Below are positions 31,426 through 39,540 of a stretch of 64,000 bases of DNA, one piece after another. Numbering within the stretch: the stretch's first letter is position 1; every line of letters begins with the position of its first letter. The position numbers and the translations under genes are program-made. A model generated the notes under the pieces. The model saw only the letters and a list, made by a program, of their open reading frames with translations, did not search any database and was not told the origin of the DNA. This stretch comes from Sulfitobacter sp. THAF37 (GTDB taxonomy: Bacteria; Pseudomonadota; Alphaproteobacteria; Rhodobacterales; Rhodobacteraceae), in the NCBI RefSeq assembly GCF_009363555.1, contig NZ_CP045373.1, positions 164,731-228,730 of the forward strand, read 5' to 3'.

Positions 31426-32607
31426 CTAGGCAGTGGTGGGTAGCGGATCGGTACCCTCGCTGAGGATGGTCAGATAGGCGCGATAGCTGAAAACACGCCC
31501 CCGCTTCCTCCCAGTAATCTCCTCAAGAATTCCGAAGCGTTGGAGGTCGGCGAGGGCCGCGTTCACCGTCGGAGCCGACAGACCGGTGTACTCGACCAGT
31601 TGGTTCGCGGTCAGGAAGGGGTGCTGCTGGAACAGTTCATGGATACGCAGTGACGAACCGGCGCGATCGCTTTGCGCTGAAATGCGCTCGCGATCCTCCT
31701 TAAACAGGTCAACAATCCGCGTGGCGGCATCAAATGCCTGGTTTGCCGTATCCGCCACGCCAGCGAGGAAGAAGTCAAGCCAAGCCTCCCACTGACCATG
31801 CTCACGAACCTCCTGGAGCAGGCGATAGTAATCAGCGCGATGCGTCTTAAGAAACAAGCTCAGATAGAGGAGAGGCTTTTGCAGCACCCCATTGACGCAG
31901 AGGTACAATGTTACCAGCAACCTGCCGATGCGGCCATTGCCGTCGAGAAAAGGGTGGATGGTTTCAAACTGGACGTGCAGCAGTCCTGCCTTGATGAGAG
32001 CAGGAAGGCGGGACTGGTCGTCGTGCATGAAGCGTTCAAACGCGCCGAGGCAATTGTCCAGTTCCGTGACGGGGGGTGGAACGTACAGCGCATTACCGGG
32101 ACGTGTCCCTCCGATCCAGTTCTGGGAGCGCCTAAACTCCCCGGGGTCCTTGGTGCCGCCACGTCCGCTTTGCAGCAAACGCGCATGCATCTCGCGGATT
32201 AGCCTCAGGGACAGTGGCAAGTCTTCGAGGCGCTCCAACCCGTACATCATGGCATCGACGTAGTTCGAGACCTCGCGGATGTCATCGATTGGCTGGCCCG
32301 CCTGTGCTTCGGTCTCGAAACGCAGCAGGTCTGTCAGCGTCGATTGCGTTCCTTCGATCTGTGAGGAAAGTACGGCCTCCTTGCGGACATACATATAGAG
32401 GAACAGTTCCTGGCGCGGCAGAAGCATCGTGATGCCATCCAGCCGCCCTAAGGCGCGCTCCGCGAGGCTGAGTCGGTCGAGAAGCCCCAGTACGTCGATT
32501 GTTGGGACTGGAGGCAGGGGAGGTGGTACGAAGGCGCGGACCGTCTCTCCTGCAACGGGGGTTTCGACAAAGCGGCCAAGGCGTTGGTTGGGGTCTGAAT
32601 CGGTCAT
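31426..32607 (-). CDS. Fic family protein (AMPylase-type, class II-like)
   Basis: 393 residues. The Fic motif HPFLDGNGRIGR at 218-229 is complete, with catalytic His218 and the phosphate-binding GNGR. An N-terminal inhibitory helix motif SSQIEG at 81-86 (S/TxxxE/G type) marks a self-inhibited class II enzyme. The flap region upstream (GNALYVPPP) is intact. The C-terminal 80 residues are a winged helix (FLTANQLVEYTGLSAPTVNA), common in stand-alone Fic regulators. Fic enzymes transfer AMP or other nucleotides from NTPs to protein hydroxyls. It stands alone; the target cannot be inferred. Confidence 0.92.
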   Translation of the reverse strand: MTDSDPNQRLGRFVETPVAGETVRAFVPPPLPPVPTIDVLGLLDRLSLAERALGRLDGITMLLPRQELFLYMYVRKEAVLSSQIEGTQSTLTDLLRFETEAQAGQPIDDIREVSNYVDAMMYGLERLEDLPLSLRLIREMHARLLQSGRGGTKDPGEFRRSQNWIGGTRPGNALYVPPPVTELDNCLGAFERFMHDDQSRLPALIKAGLLHVQFETIHPFLDGNGRIGRLLVTLYLCVNGVLQKPLLYLSLFLKTHRADYYRLLQEVREHGQWEAWLDFFLAGVADTANQAFDAATRIVDLFKEDRERISAQSDRAGSSLRIHELFQQHPFLTANQLVEYTGLSAPTVNAALADLQRFGILEEITGRKRGRVFSYRAYLTILSEGTDPLPTTA

Positions 32608-33010
32608 AGCTCACTATGATGCCCCTCTTTTATTTAAGCAATACGGGCTTCGCTTAAATAGTGGGTAGGCTAAGATAAGCGGGTTTAATTAACGTGGTGA
32701 GAGTAGGTCAGTGGCAATATGAGCGGGTTCATGGCAGCTTCCTACTGCTCTCGGTTGCAGGAATCCTTCCCGATGCCTGTGCGGAATAGCCTCTTCCAGA
32801 GAACACCATCGATCACGAGTCGCCAATCGAGACCTTTCGGCTCATTGGCCCGCATTACGGGCGTCCTACGCGATATGGCAGCTACGCGCACGACAACTCG
32901 GATGGCTGAAGAAGGCCAAAGGTCGTATCTGTTACATTCCGAGTCGGGGTTAGTTTCATCAAATCGGCGAACGGAATTCGTGGGTGCTTGTTGTCCATAA
33001 ATCATCCTGC
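32608..33010. other. About 400 bp without a supported gene
   Basis: Short frames on both strands (for example 32742-33005 minus) show no convincing family. One segment reading RLVIDGVLWKRLFRTG faintly recalls IS5-type transposases, but I cannot support it. The Fic promoter probably lies at the left of this stretch. Confidence 0.4.
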
Positions 33011-33190
33011 CCTTTGGTCAGGACCGCGCCCTACTCGGTCGGCTGCATGCAGCCGCCCTCCCCGAGCTGAAACGCTGCCTCTCCCTGCGACGTACCGCTG
33101 GCCGTGCCGTCTCCTCCGGAGCCAGCCCGACCAGCCGTCGCATGGTCGTGGCAACGCTTCATCTCGGCCATTCGGTAACGGTCGCTGGGG
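33011..33190 (-). repeat. Inverted copy of the 1844-2030 segment
   Basis: Reverse complement of 1844-2030 with scattered substitutions. It sits 407 bp from the inverted DUF736 copy. The two pieces are adjacent here but 10 kb apart on the left, which suggests a plasmid rearrangement or cointegrate. The stretch 33191-33596 shows no recognisable gene. Confidence 0.8.
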
Positions 33191-33710
33191 CGGGGCGGGT
33201 CGCTTCAATAGTCTCGTTTTTCCCGTGTCAGCCGGTGTTAGTCCTCGCTTTGCCGGACATGCTGTTCTGCCATCATTGACCGCAAAGGAGTTTCGACAAC
33301 CGCCGGATCGCTCTGGCCAAAGCTGGCAGAGGGTCGGTGTTGGACGCGATGTAAAAAATCGCAAACTATTGGGATGCCGAAGAGGGTTGGTCCGAAATCG
33401 GGATGACCCGCGCCCGGTGCAGATGCCACGGCGGTCTGCTTGAAATCGCTCAGCCAGATGGCACCTCACTCGACCAACTTACCACGGGCAAGCGGTCGCG
33501 CCACGTTAGGCAAGGCTCGGCAAAGCGCGAACCCGTCCGGCTGCGGCTCGGGGTGAGAGGGCAGAAAGGACACCGCCCCCGGCAGTTTCATCGGCTGTTC
33601 ACCTGGGTGTCCTTCGCGGCCACCGCACTTCTCCCGATGTGTTGCTCTGCATGACATGCTGGTCGCAGCTGTCGTCCCGTCCACAAAGGTTGTCGCCGAT
33701 CTTTTTCCCC

Positions 33711-33725
33711 TGACCCTACGGGTCA
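33711..33725 (+). other. Conserved leader hairpin upstream of DUF736 copy 2
   Basis: TGACCC-TAC-GGGTCA, 121 bp upstream of the copy-2 start. The stem equals that of copy 1 and only the loop changes. Confidence 0.5.
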
Positions 33726-33845
33726 TTCCTCGCGCGCCAAAAAGACCGGCGCCTGCCCCTCTCCGCTACGCTTCGCCTTCGGTGTGGCCGGGCCTTGGCC
33801 AGCTGCAAGGTGACCATCATTGCAATGCAAACAAGGAGAAGAGCA

Positions 33846-34184
33846 ATGACCACGAACTGCATTAAATTCACCAGCACCGACATCGAAACCGCCAAGGGCG
33901 TCGGCTCCATCTCGACCCTGACCTTCGACCTCGACATCACGGTCGAACCCGTCGCGAGCACGAACCCGATGGCCCCCACGCACCGCGTCCTCGGCCGCTC
34001 CCCGCGCGGCAAGCTGGTCGAGTGCGGCGGCATCTGGAAGAAGCAGAACAAGGAGACCGGCGCCGACTACTACACGCTGACCATCCGCGACCACGGCTTC
34101 AACGCCAACCTCGGCAAGGCCGCAAACCAGGACGATCTGTCCCTGCAGGCTGTCATCCCTTGGGGCCCCAAAGACGCCGCCTAA
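33846..34184 (+). CDS. DUF736 family protein, copy 2
   Basis: 112 residues from ATG 33846 with AAGGAGAAGAGCA upstream. It differs from copy 1 by three conservative changes (Ala to Thr twice, Ile to Val once), so both are under constraint or recently duplicated. Same expected small beta-rich protein of unknown function. A good intrinsic terminator follows 8 bp after the stop, which copy 1 lacks because its T-run is gone. There is no plasmid-core gene beside this copy; it looks carried here by rearrangement. Confidence 0.87.
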   Translation: MTTNCIKFTSTDIETAKGVGSISTLTFDLDITVEPVASTNPMAPTHRVLGRSPRGKLVECGGIWKKQNKETGADYYTLTIRDHGFNANLGKAANQDDLSLQAVIPWGPKDAA

Positions 34185-34192
34185 GCCAACGG

Positions 34193-34220
34193 CCAGACCG
34201 CTCCGGCGGTCTGGTTTTTT
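34193..34220 (+). terminator. Rho-independent terminator after DUF736 copy 2
   Basis: CCAGACCGC-TCCG-GCGGTCTGG forms a perfect 9-bp stem with a 4-nt loop, followed by six T residues. Confidence 0.85.
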
Positions 34221-34382
34221 CTTGTTCCTGGGAACGACAGCGGTTTGAGTGAACGAACGAAATATGAAGCCCCGAAGCAGCCTATTGCGGGCAACATTGC
34301 GAGCTTCATAAGTCCTACACCACCCTTGCTCAGGGCAGCATGACCCCGCGGTTCTGAACGGTCACATACATCAGCGTCCAAG

Positions 34383-34401
34383 AATTAAGGGAACAGTGAC
34401 A
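34383..34401. repeat. Possible remnant end of a second TniABQ-type element
   Basis: Read from 34401 on the minus strand, TGTCACTGTTCCCTTAATT resembles the right terminal repeat TGTCGCGTTTCCCTTAAAT of the 27.5-31.0 kb element. It is 186 bp from a tniQ-like fragment. Orientation and missing partner indicate a decayed insertion. Confidence 0.4.
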
Positions 34402-34586
34402 CCCGCATAGCTGTCCTGCACGGTTACACTGTGCTCGGCATCCCGCTCGCGGAGGCCGTGAGATCAGTCTTTGTCTTGGACGAACGGCACGTGCTCAATT
34501 GGCGCGACGGATGCTGAGTTATCGGACCTGATGAATACACTCCGCGCGAAAACTCTAAAGATCGGGATGAGACACAGCATCTACAT

Positions 34587-34688
34587 CCCAAAACCGCCGC
34601 ATTGCTTCCGGAGGAACTCTTGTCAGGTTGGTTGTCGCGGCTGTCTGCGGCTAATTTCTGTCATGCGACGCTTCCTGCTCATGTCTAA
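34587..34688 (+). pseudogene. TniQ 5'-end remnant
   Basis: A plus-strand frame reads PKTAALLPEELLSGWLSRLS followed by AANFCH, matching the start of the intact TniQ (PLPDELLSGWLSRLAAANYC), then stops at 34688. Only about 34 codons remain. The stretch 34221-34752 otherwise contains no gene. Confidence 0.6.
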
Positions 34689-34752
34689 ATCTGATAGCGC
34701 GCCGATCGCCGGACGTGATGCAGATCGTTCAATCATCGCGGCGAGCGCGATG

Positions 34753-35400
34753 TCAGGCGAAGAGCGCAAGAAGCGGTGCTACGGCCTTCTGCCAGCTGTC
34801 ACGCGCTTCAAGCCGGCCGATCCAGCCCGCGATTCTGGGGAATTCGTCCAGCGAAATCCCCGCTTGGTCGCGATACATGAATGTGGTCGCCAGATAGAAG
34901 TCGGCAAGGCTGAGTGCGCCTGCAATCCAATCCTTATCGTCGAGTCCGGTTTCCAGAACGGCAAGGAACTGATCGGTGGCTTTCCGTTCCGCTTCGACCA
35001 CAGTAGGATCAGGATCGCCCATGCCGAATTTCTCTTTGAGGAACAGCTCAAAGGACAACTTCTGCATCGCCGGGCCTAGGTGGATGGCTTGCCACCAGGC
35101 CCACTGATCGACGAGGGCCCGCGTCTTGAGGCCATCAGGATAGAGCCCTGCCTCGGGCCGGATCCCGGCCAGATAGGCACAGATCGCCCGGGACTCCCAG
35201 AGCACGAAATTCCCGTCCTCCAAAACAGGCACCTTTGCATTTGAATTGCGGGCAAGAAATTCCGCCGCGCGGTTGTCCCCGGCACGGATGTCGACCTCGA
35301 CGATTTCGAGTTCCACGCCCAGTTCGTGCGCCACCGCCCGTACACGCAGCGCATTCGGTGAGAAGTTCGCGTTGTAAAGCCTCATGACATTTTCCAGCAT
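34753..35400 (-). CDS. Glutathione S-transferase
   Basis: 215 residues. The start at ATG 35400 overlaps the upstream stop as TAATG; ATG 35385 is the usual GST-like beginning (MRLYNANFSPNALRVRAVA). The thioredoxin-fold N-terminal domain has the cis-proline segment NAKVPVLEDG and the gamma-glutamyl-binding WESRAI. The helical C-terminal domain has SLADFYLATTFMYRD, similar to theta/beta-type GSTs. The enzyme conjugates glutathione to electrophiles. It lies at the end of a minus-strand set with an NmrA-like reductase, a DODA-type dioxygenase and DoxX, pointing to detoxification of reactive or aromatic compounds. Confidence 0.9.
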   Translation of the reverse strand: MLENVMRLYNANFSPNALRVRAVAHELGVELEIVEVDIRAGDNRAAEFLARNSNAKVPVLEDGNFVLWESRAICAYLAGIRPEAGLYPDGLKTRALVDQWAWWQAIHLGPAMQKLSFELFLKEKFGMGDPDPTVVEAERKATDQFLAVLETGLDDKDWIAGALSLADFYLATTFMYRDQAGISLDEFPRIAGWIGRLEARDSWQKAVAPLLALFA

Positions 35401-36302
35401 TATTGTTCCTGCGGCGCCTGAAGAAGCGCCGCGCGGTTAGCGGCCAGGAAATCGGCCACCGACTGTCCGGGCTTGCCGGTGAGCGATTCGAGATCGCCGC
35501 TGGCCACATCGAGATAGCCCTGCGCGATTGCTTCGTCGAAGGAGGCAAAGACCCTCGCCATGAACTCCGGCAGTCCATTTGCGATCATCGCCTGCACCAG
35601 ATCCTCGGCGGGCAGGGCGACATAGGGGATTTCCTTACCCGCAATTTCGGACAAGATCGCCGCGACCTCGGCCTGGCTGACCGTCTCCGGCCCGGTGATA
35701 TCGAGGGTCTCCCTTCCCGTAGCTTTCATTAGCGCCGCGGCTGCGGCACGGGCGCAATCCGCGCGTGTCACATATCCGGTCTTGCCATCTGCTGCGGCGG
35801 AGAAATGCGTGCCCATGGCGACGCTCTGCTGGCCGCCCATCAACAGAAAGTCGGTGTACATATTGTTGCGCAGGATCGTATGATCCGCCCCACTTTCCGT
35901 GATCAGCTTCTCGGTCCCTTCGTGGTCTTGAGCGAATCCGATTGGACTTTCCGCGACTGGGCCTGCGAAGGAGGTATAGACGATGTGGTCGATACCTACC
36001 GTCTTGGCCGCAGCAATCGCATTGGAATGAGCTGCGAGCCGCTTGCCCGGCTCCAGATCGTCGGTGGAGATGATGAGGAGACGCTTGCCGCCCGCGAAGG
36101 CTGCTTCAAGAGAAGCCGGGTCGTTGAAATCGCCCTCGCGCGCCTCGACTCTTTTTCCCGCCAGATCGGCAAGCTTGTCGGGAGTGCGCGAGATCGCGAT
36201 GACCGGCCCGGCACCTGCCTGAACCAGCAGGTCGACCACCTGCCGGCCAAGTTGTCCGGACGCGCCGGTCACGATGAAGGGGCCGTTCTGGATGTTGGAC
36301 AT
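35400..36302 (-). CDS. NmrA-like / QorB-type NAD(P)H-binding oxidoreductase
   Basis: 300 residues from ATG 36302 (GAGAGATACC upstream). The Rossmann start PFIVTGASGQLGRQVVDLL is followed by an NADP-type ISRTPDKL segment and DFNDPASLEAAFAG. The later IVYTSFAGP and EGTEKLITESGADHTILRNN match atypical SDRs of the NmrA/QorB group, which reduce quinones or sense the NADP redox state. It is translationally coupled to the downstream GST gene (TAATG). Divergent HxlR regulators commonly control such genes in response to quinone or electrophile stress, and one lies upstream in this locus. Confidence 0.88.
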   Translation of the reverse strand: MSNIQNGPFIVTGASGQLGRQVVDLLVQAGAGPVIAISRTPDKLADLAGKRVEAREGDFNDPASLEAAFAGGKRLLIISTDDLEPGKRLAAHSNAIAAAKTVGIDHIVYTSFAGPVAESPIGFAQDHEGTEKLITESGADHTILRNNMYTDFLLMGGQQSVAMGTHFSAAADGKTGYVTRADCARAAAAALMKATGRETLDITGPETVSQAEVAAILSEIAGKEIPYVALPAEDLVQAMIANGLPEFMARVFASFDEAIAQGYLDVASGDLESLTGKPGQSVADFLAANRAALLQAPQEQ

Positions 36303-36344
36303 GGTATCTCTCTTATCTTGATGTTTCTGCAAGCGCGCTTGCGA

Positions 36345-36842
36345 TCAATCGTGGATTTGGGTGGGGGCGGGATTCGCCAGCTTGCCGCGCGCGAAACCCC
36401 AGCTTGTGGTCAGGATTTTGATCATCACATCGACCTCTGCCTCATCGCGTGGAGCAAAGGCCATGATCGCATTGGCCGGGATGTATCCGGCCGAGGCCAT
36501 CGGGTGCTGTTCGCCCCATCCCTTCGCGATGAGTTCCTCAACCGCCGCCAGCGGCAGCATCATGTGCGACGAACCGTCATAGGCGGGATGCACATGCGCA
36601 AATTCGCGTCCGATCATGAAGGCTTCGCGCGGGCCGCAGGCATGCGGCCGCGGCAGGACTAATGCCTCGGCGCCGGGGACCGAAATACCCGATCGGCAAC
36701 GCTCGACGAAGGGCAGGGCGAAGGCCTTCTGCTTGAACAATGCGTGAATCTCGGCCGAGGAGTTCTGCGACACTTGCTCATGCGGGGCGCACTCGGTGGT
36801 TTCGGGGCGCGGACCCTGCCGCAAGGGAAGTTCGAAGCACAT
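36345..36842 (-). CDS. Luciferase-domain (phospholipase-like) protein
   Basis: 165 residues from ATG 36842, 8 bp after the dioxygenase stop. It matches the small luciferase-domain family: RPETTECAPHEQVSQN near the start, SGISVPGAEALVLP, then AFMIGREFAHVHPAYDGSSH and the end AFAPRDEAEVDVMI. The name comes from weak similarity and the reaction is unknown. The conserved histidines in EFAHVHP could be functional. It is co-directional with the dioxygenase upstream and the reductase downstream (42 bp gap), supporting one operon. Confidence 0.75.
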   Translation of the reverse strand: MCFELPLRQGPRPETTECAPHEQVSQNSSAEIHALFKQKAFALPFVERCRSGISVPGAEALVLPRPHACGPREAFMIGREFAHVHPAYDGSSHMMLPLAAVEELIAKGWGEQHPMASAGYIPANAIMAFAPRDEAEVDVMIKILTTSWGFARGKLANPAPTQIHD

Positions 36843-36850
36843 ATCTGGTC

Positions 36851-37666
36851 CTATCCAAATCTGAACGCGCTTTCGACCGCGCCCAATACGTGATCCTCGA
36901 GGGTCTTTTCCCCCCGATCCGCAAGCGCGGCGCCGGCCACGACGTGCAATGGAATTAGATGTTCCTCGCGCGGATTGGCGTCGCGTGCGCCGGGTGCCCG
37001 ATCCCAAGCAGCCAGCATGGCGCGGCGCGCCCCGGGGTCTTCATGGGTCACCGCACCCGTGAGCCATCGGTCGAAGTCGCCGCCGTTCACCGGGCCATCG
37101 GGTCCGCCCCTCATCGCCCGCATCATCTTGCCCATGTTGTGATAGGTGTTGCCGGACCCGATGATCAGAACACCTTCGTCTCGCAAGGGCGCCAACGCGC
37201 GACCAGCAGCAAGATGCGCCTCAGCGTCGAGATCGTCGCGCAGGCTCAGTTGGACGGTAGGTATGTCGGCCTCAGGCAAAGCCACCTTTAGCGGAACAAA
37301 CACCCCATGATCGAAGCCACGCGTAGCGTCGGCCCGGGTTTCAAAACCCGCGCCATTCAATAGCTCGCTTGCACGGGCCGCCAGCGTAGGATCGCCTAGC
37401 GCGGGCCAGGTCAGCTGATAAGTATGGGGGGGAAACCCCTGATAGTCGAACAGCAGCGGCGGCGCGGAGTTGGTCTGCACGGTAAACACCCGTTCCTCCC
37501 AATGGCCTGAGATCACGAGAAGCGCCTTGGGCTTTGCCGGCAGGCTCGCAGGCAAAGCCTCAAGGAATCTGCGGTGCCTGTCCCAGGTGTCAGGCGGGTT
37601 CCAGTCCATGAAGAAGCAAGGGCCGCCTCCATGGGGAACAAACACTGTCGGCTGCCTTTCGGTCAT
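36851..37666 (-). CDS. DODA-type extradiol ring-cleavage dioxygenase family protein
   Basis: 271 residues from ATG 37666. LigB/DODA family features: TVFVPHGGGPCFFMDW with the first metal His, PKALLVISGHWEERVFTVQT with the second, FDHGVFVPLKVALP, and GSGNTYHNMG near the centre, ending in EEHLIPLHVVAGAA. These residues form the class III 2-His/1-carboxylate type metal site (Zn or Fe). Members open aromatic diols such as DOPA or catechols; many bacterial ones are uncharacterised. The surrounding GST, reductase and DoxX genes suggest degradation or detoxification of catechol/quinone compounds. All conserved blocks are present. Confidence 0.9.
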   Translation of the reverse strand: MTERQPTVFVPHGGGPCFFMDWNPPDTWDRHRRFLEALPASLPAKPKALLVISGHWEERVFTVQTNSAPPLLFDYQGFPPHTYQLTWPALGDPTLAARASELLNGAGFETRADATRGFDHGVFVPLKVALPEADIPTVQLSLRDDLDAEAHLAAGRALAPLRDEGVLIIGSGNTYHNMGKMMRAMRGGPDGPVNGGDFDRWLTGAVTHEDPGARRAMLAAWDRAPGARDANPREEHLIPLHVVAGAALADRGEKTLEDHVLGAVESAFRFG

Positions 37667-37732
37667 TCTGTCGTCCTTTTGAACCCCAAGCCCGAGGGTG
37701 GATGGCCAGCGCCGTGGCAACTCCGCATCGGA

Positions 37733-38140
37733 TTAATTCGTCTCTGTCGGAAACGTCGGCGCATATGCCGACTTTACCGCACGCACGCGATTGGCTGTCA
37801 TCCACGAGGCGATCAGGAGCACCCAGGTCGCAAGAGCCGGTGGCCAGCCTGGATCGCCCGCGCCCACATGCGCCCCGAACGCCAACACCAGATGCCAGAA
37901 CATCGCCGCGTAAGCCCAGTCCGCCAGCATCGCCGAAGGGCGCCAGAGAATCACCACCGCGCCGACAATCTTCAAAATCGCGAGCGGCCAGATGATGTAT
38001 GTGGGATAGCTCAACACCTCGCGATACATGCCCGCGACCATATCGTGGGATGAGATGTAGAAAGTCGCCGCACCCAGATAGACCAGCGCCACAAGGCCGG
38101 TCGCGATCCAGTAGACATACTTTGCCACGTTGTCACTCAT
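37733..38140 (-). CDS. DoxX-like integral membrane protein
   Basis: 135 residues from ATG 38140, preceded by GGAGTGCGGTG. Four hydrophobic segments fit DoxX-like proteins: about 9-29 (YWIATGLVALVYLGAATFYI), 46-66 (YIIWPLAILKIVGAVVILW), 74-92 (WAYAAMFWHLVLAFGAHVG) and 100-117. DoxX-family proteins are small inner-membrane proteins tied to quinone or thiol redox balance. It is the first gene of the minus-strand stress cassette, 133 bp from the divergent HxlR regulator, and 66 bp ahead of the dioxygenase gene. Confidence 0.87.
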   Translation of the reverse strand: MSDNVAKYVYWIATGLVALVYLGAATFYISSHDMVAGMYREVLSYPTYIIWPLAILKIVGAVVILWRPSAMLADWAYAAMFWHLVLAFGAHVGAGDPGWPPALATWVLLIASWMTANRVRAVKSAYAPTFPTETN

Positions 38141-38273
38141 CACCGCACTCCCTGTTTGCAAGGGCTTGTTCAGCCGCAGTTTCCGCTCTAAGTACCTTTA
38201 GGTGTCTTGCATCGTTCGTGAAAGTAGGCACTTAAAAGTAACTAGATTACTTTAACCGCGAGGATAATCCACG

Positions 38274-38627
38274 ATGAAGAGCGTCCAGCCCCCCTCATGC
38301 CCGATGGAGGCGCTTCTGCGTGTCATCACAGGCCCTTGGACGATCTATATACTCTGGGTTCTGTCCGAGCAGGGACCGCAGCGTTTCGGCGCGCTCAAGC
38401 GTTTGGTGCCCGGCATTTCCACCCGGGTCCTGACCGAGAGGCTGAGAATGCTGGAACATGCTGGCGTTGTATGGCGCGAGCAGGCCATGACCATCCCACC
38501 CGCTGTCACCTACGGGCTGACTGAGCGCGGCGCGGAACTGCGCGGCGTGCTGGACAAGCTTGGCTCGATCGCACGCCGCTGGGAGGCCGAGGGTGCCTTT
38601 GTCGGGACCGCAAGCGCGGCAGAATGA
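38274..38627 (+). CDS. HxlR-family transcriptional regulator
   Basis: 117 residues. The winged-helix HxlR pattern is clear: Cys9 followed by PMEALLRVITGPWTIYIL, then RFGALKRLVPGISTRVLTE, LRMLEHAGVVWR and the wing VTYGLTERGAEL. HxlR proteins with an N-terminal cysteine often sense quinones, diamide or aldehydes by thiol modification and control divergent detoxification genes. The divergent neighbour operon (DoxX, dioxygenase, luciferase-domain protein, NmrA-like reductase, GST) fits that. The 133-bp intergenic region should hold its operator; I did not find a clear palindrome. Confidence 0.9.
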   Translation: MKSVQPPSCPMEALLRVITGPWTIYILWVLSEQGPQRFGALKRLVPGISTRVLTERLRMLEHAGVVWREQAMTIPPAVTYGLTERGAELRGVLDKLGSIARRWEAEGAFVGTASAAE

Positions 38628-38806
38628 CGGTACCCCTCCTGTTCGCGGGATAATCCCGCGCCCGAGAACAACTCAGGCAGAATCAGACCCGAAGCTCATG
38701 ACGAATTGAAAACGGCGCTAGAAAAAGCCGCCAAGCGGCGCTTGGTGGGGTAGATCCGCACAGCTTTACGCTTTGCTGCTAAATCAACTTCTATCTACTA
38801 TACTCA

Positions 38807-38839
38807 CTAGACGGTACAGTAAAGCTTGTAACCGCCTAG
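38807..38839. promoter_or_regulatory. Inverted repeat upstream of the first TetR gene, candidate operator
   Basis: CTAGACGGT (38807-38815) and ACCGCCTAG (38831-38839) match in 8 of 9 inverted positions around a 15-bp centre, just downstream of TATACT (38799-38804), a likely -10 box. GACGGTACAG recurs at 39530-39539 before the second TetR gene, with ACCG upstream of it. The gap 38628-38864 holds no gene. Confidence 0.5.
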
Positions 38840-38864
38840 TCCTGCCTGGGATAGAGAGAACGAG

Positions 38865-39473
38865 ATGCCCGTGAGAAAAATGGCCGACGTCATGATTGGT
38901 GCGCGCGAGGTTTTCTTCCGATGCGGTTACGAAGGAGCCACGGTCGATGCAATTGCCGCTGAAGGAAAAGTGTCGAAGGCAACCATGTATTCGTATTACC
39001 CGACCAAGGAGCAACTGTTCCTGAGCGTGGTTGAATCCGAATGCGGTCGGCTTGCGGACGAAATCCTCCGGCCCTTGATCGCGTCTTTGGAGCCGCGCGC
39101 CCAGTTGGAAGAACTCGCCCTTCGCATGGTCGACCTCACCTTGGACGACACCTACATCCGTCTCCTGCGAACGTGCGTTGGCGCCTCCGAGGCACTGCCC
39201 GAAGTGGGTGAGGTTTATTTTCGCGCAGGCCCGAAACCTGCCCGCGAACTCGTCGGTCGGATTCTGGAGCGCCTTACGCGCGAAGGCGCGCTCGATGTCG
39301 ATGACGTCCGGCGCGCGTCCGATCACTTCATACACCTTTGCGTTTCGGGGCTACTTATGCCGCGCCTTCTCGCAGTGAAACGAGCTGTCCACCGCGAGCA
39401 ACATGCGCGCGAAGCGGTCGCTGCATTCCTGCGACTTTACGGTAGCGGCCACAGAGACAAATTTTCAGATTGA
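38865..39473 (+). CDS. TetR/AcrR-family regulator (first of two)
   Basis: 202 residues. The N-terminal HTH reads MIGAREVFFRCGYEGATVDA, then IAAEGKVSKATMYSYYPTKE, the TetR signature. The C-terminal ligand domain resembles those of AcrR-type efflux regulators, with ALPEVGEVYFRAGPKPARE and HFIHLCVSGLLMPRLL. It lies upstream of a second TetR gene and an RND efflux pair on the same strand, so it probably represses the pump. Its own promoter carries an inverted repeat. Confidence 0.9.
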   Translation: MPVRKMADVMIGAREVFFRCGYEGATVDAIAAEGKVSKATMYSYYPTKEQLFLSVVESECGRLADEILRPLIASLEPRAQLEELALRMVDLTLDDTYIRLLRTCVGASEALPEVGEVYFRAGPKPARELVGRILERLTREGALDVDDVRRASDHFIHLCVSGLLMPRLLAVKRAVHREQHAREAVAAFLRLYGSGHRDKFSD

Positions 39474-39540
39474 GCTCGCTTGCCAAATACGGGGCAGCGC
39501 ATTAGCTCGCCCAATGACTTAACCGACCGGACGGTACAGG

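Larger units (their letters stand above)
33597..34214 (+). repeat. Inverted copy of the 12462-13072 segment (DUF736 and leader)
   Basis: Matches the reverse complement of 12462-13072 from the GGCTGTTCACC motif, through a leader hairpin (33711-33725) and the DUF736 gene, to the hairpin after its stop. Substitutions are scattered, so the duplication is not brand new. Confidence 0.85.

Noticed and set aside
32742..33005. Minus-strand frame with a faint IS5-like stretch
   Set aside because: Only one short segment resembles a transposase and no terminal repeats or catalytic residues were found.
33191..33596. Overlapping frames between the two inverted repeats
   Set aside because: Low-complexity basic translations without motifs in any frame; probably rearranged non-coding sequence.
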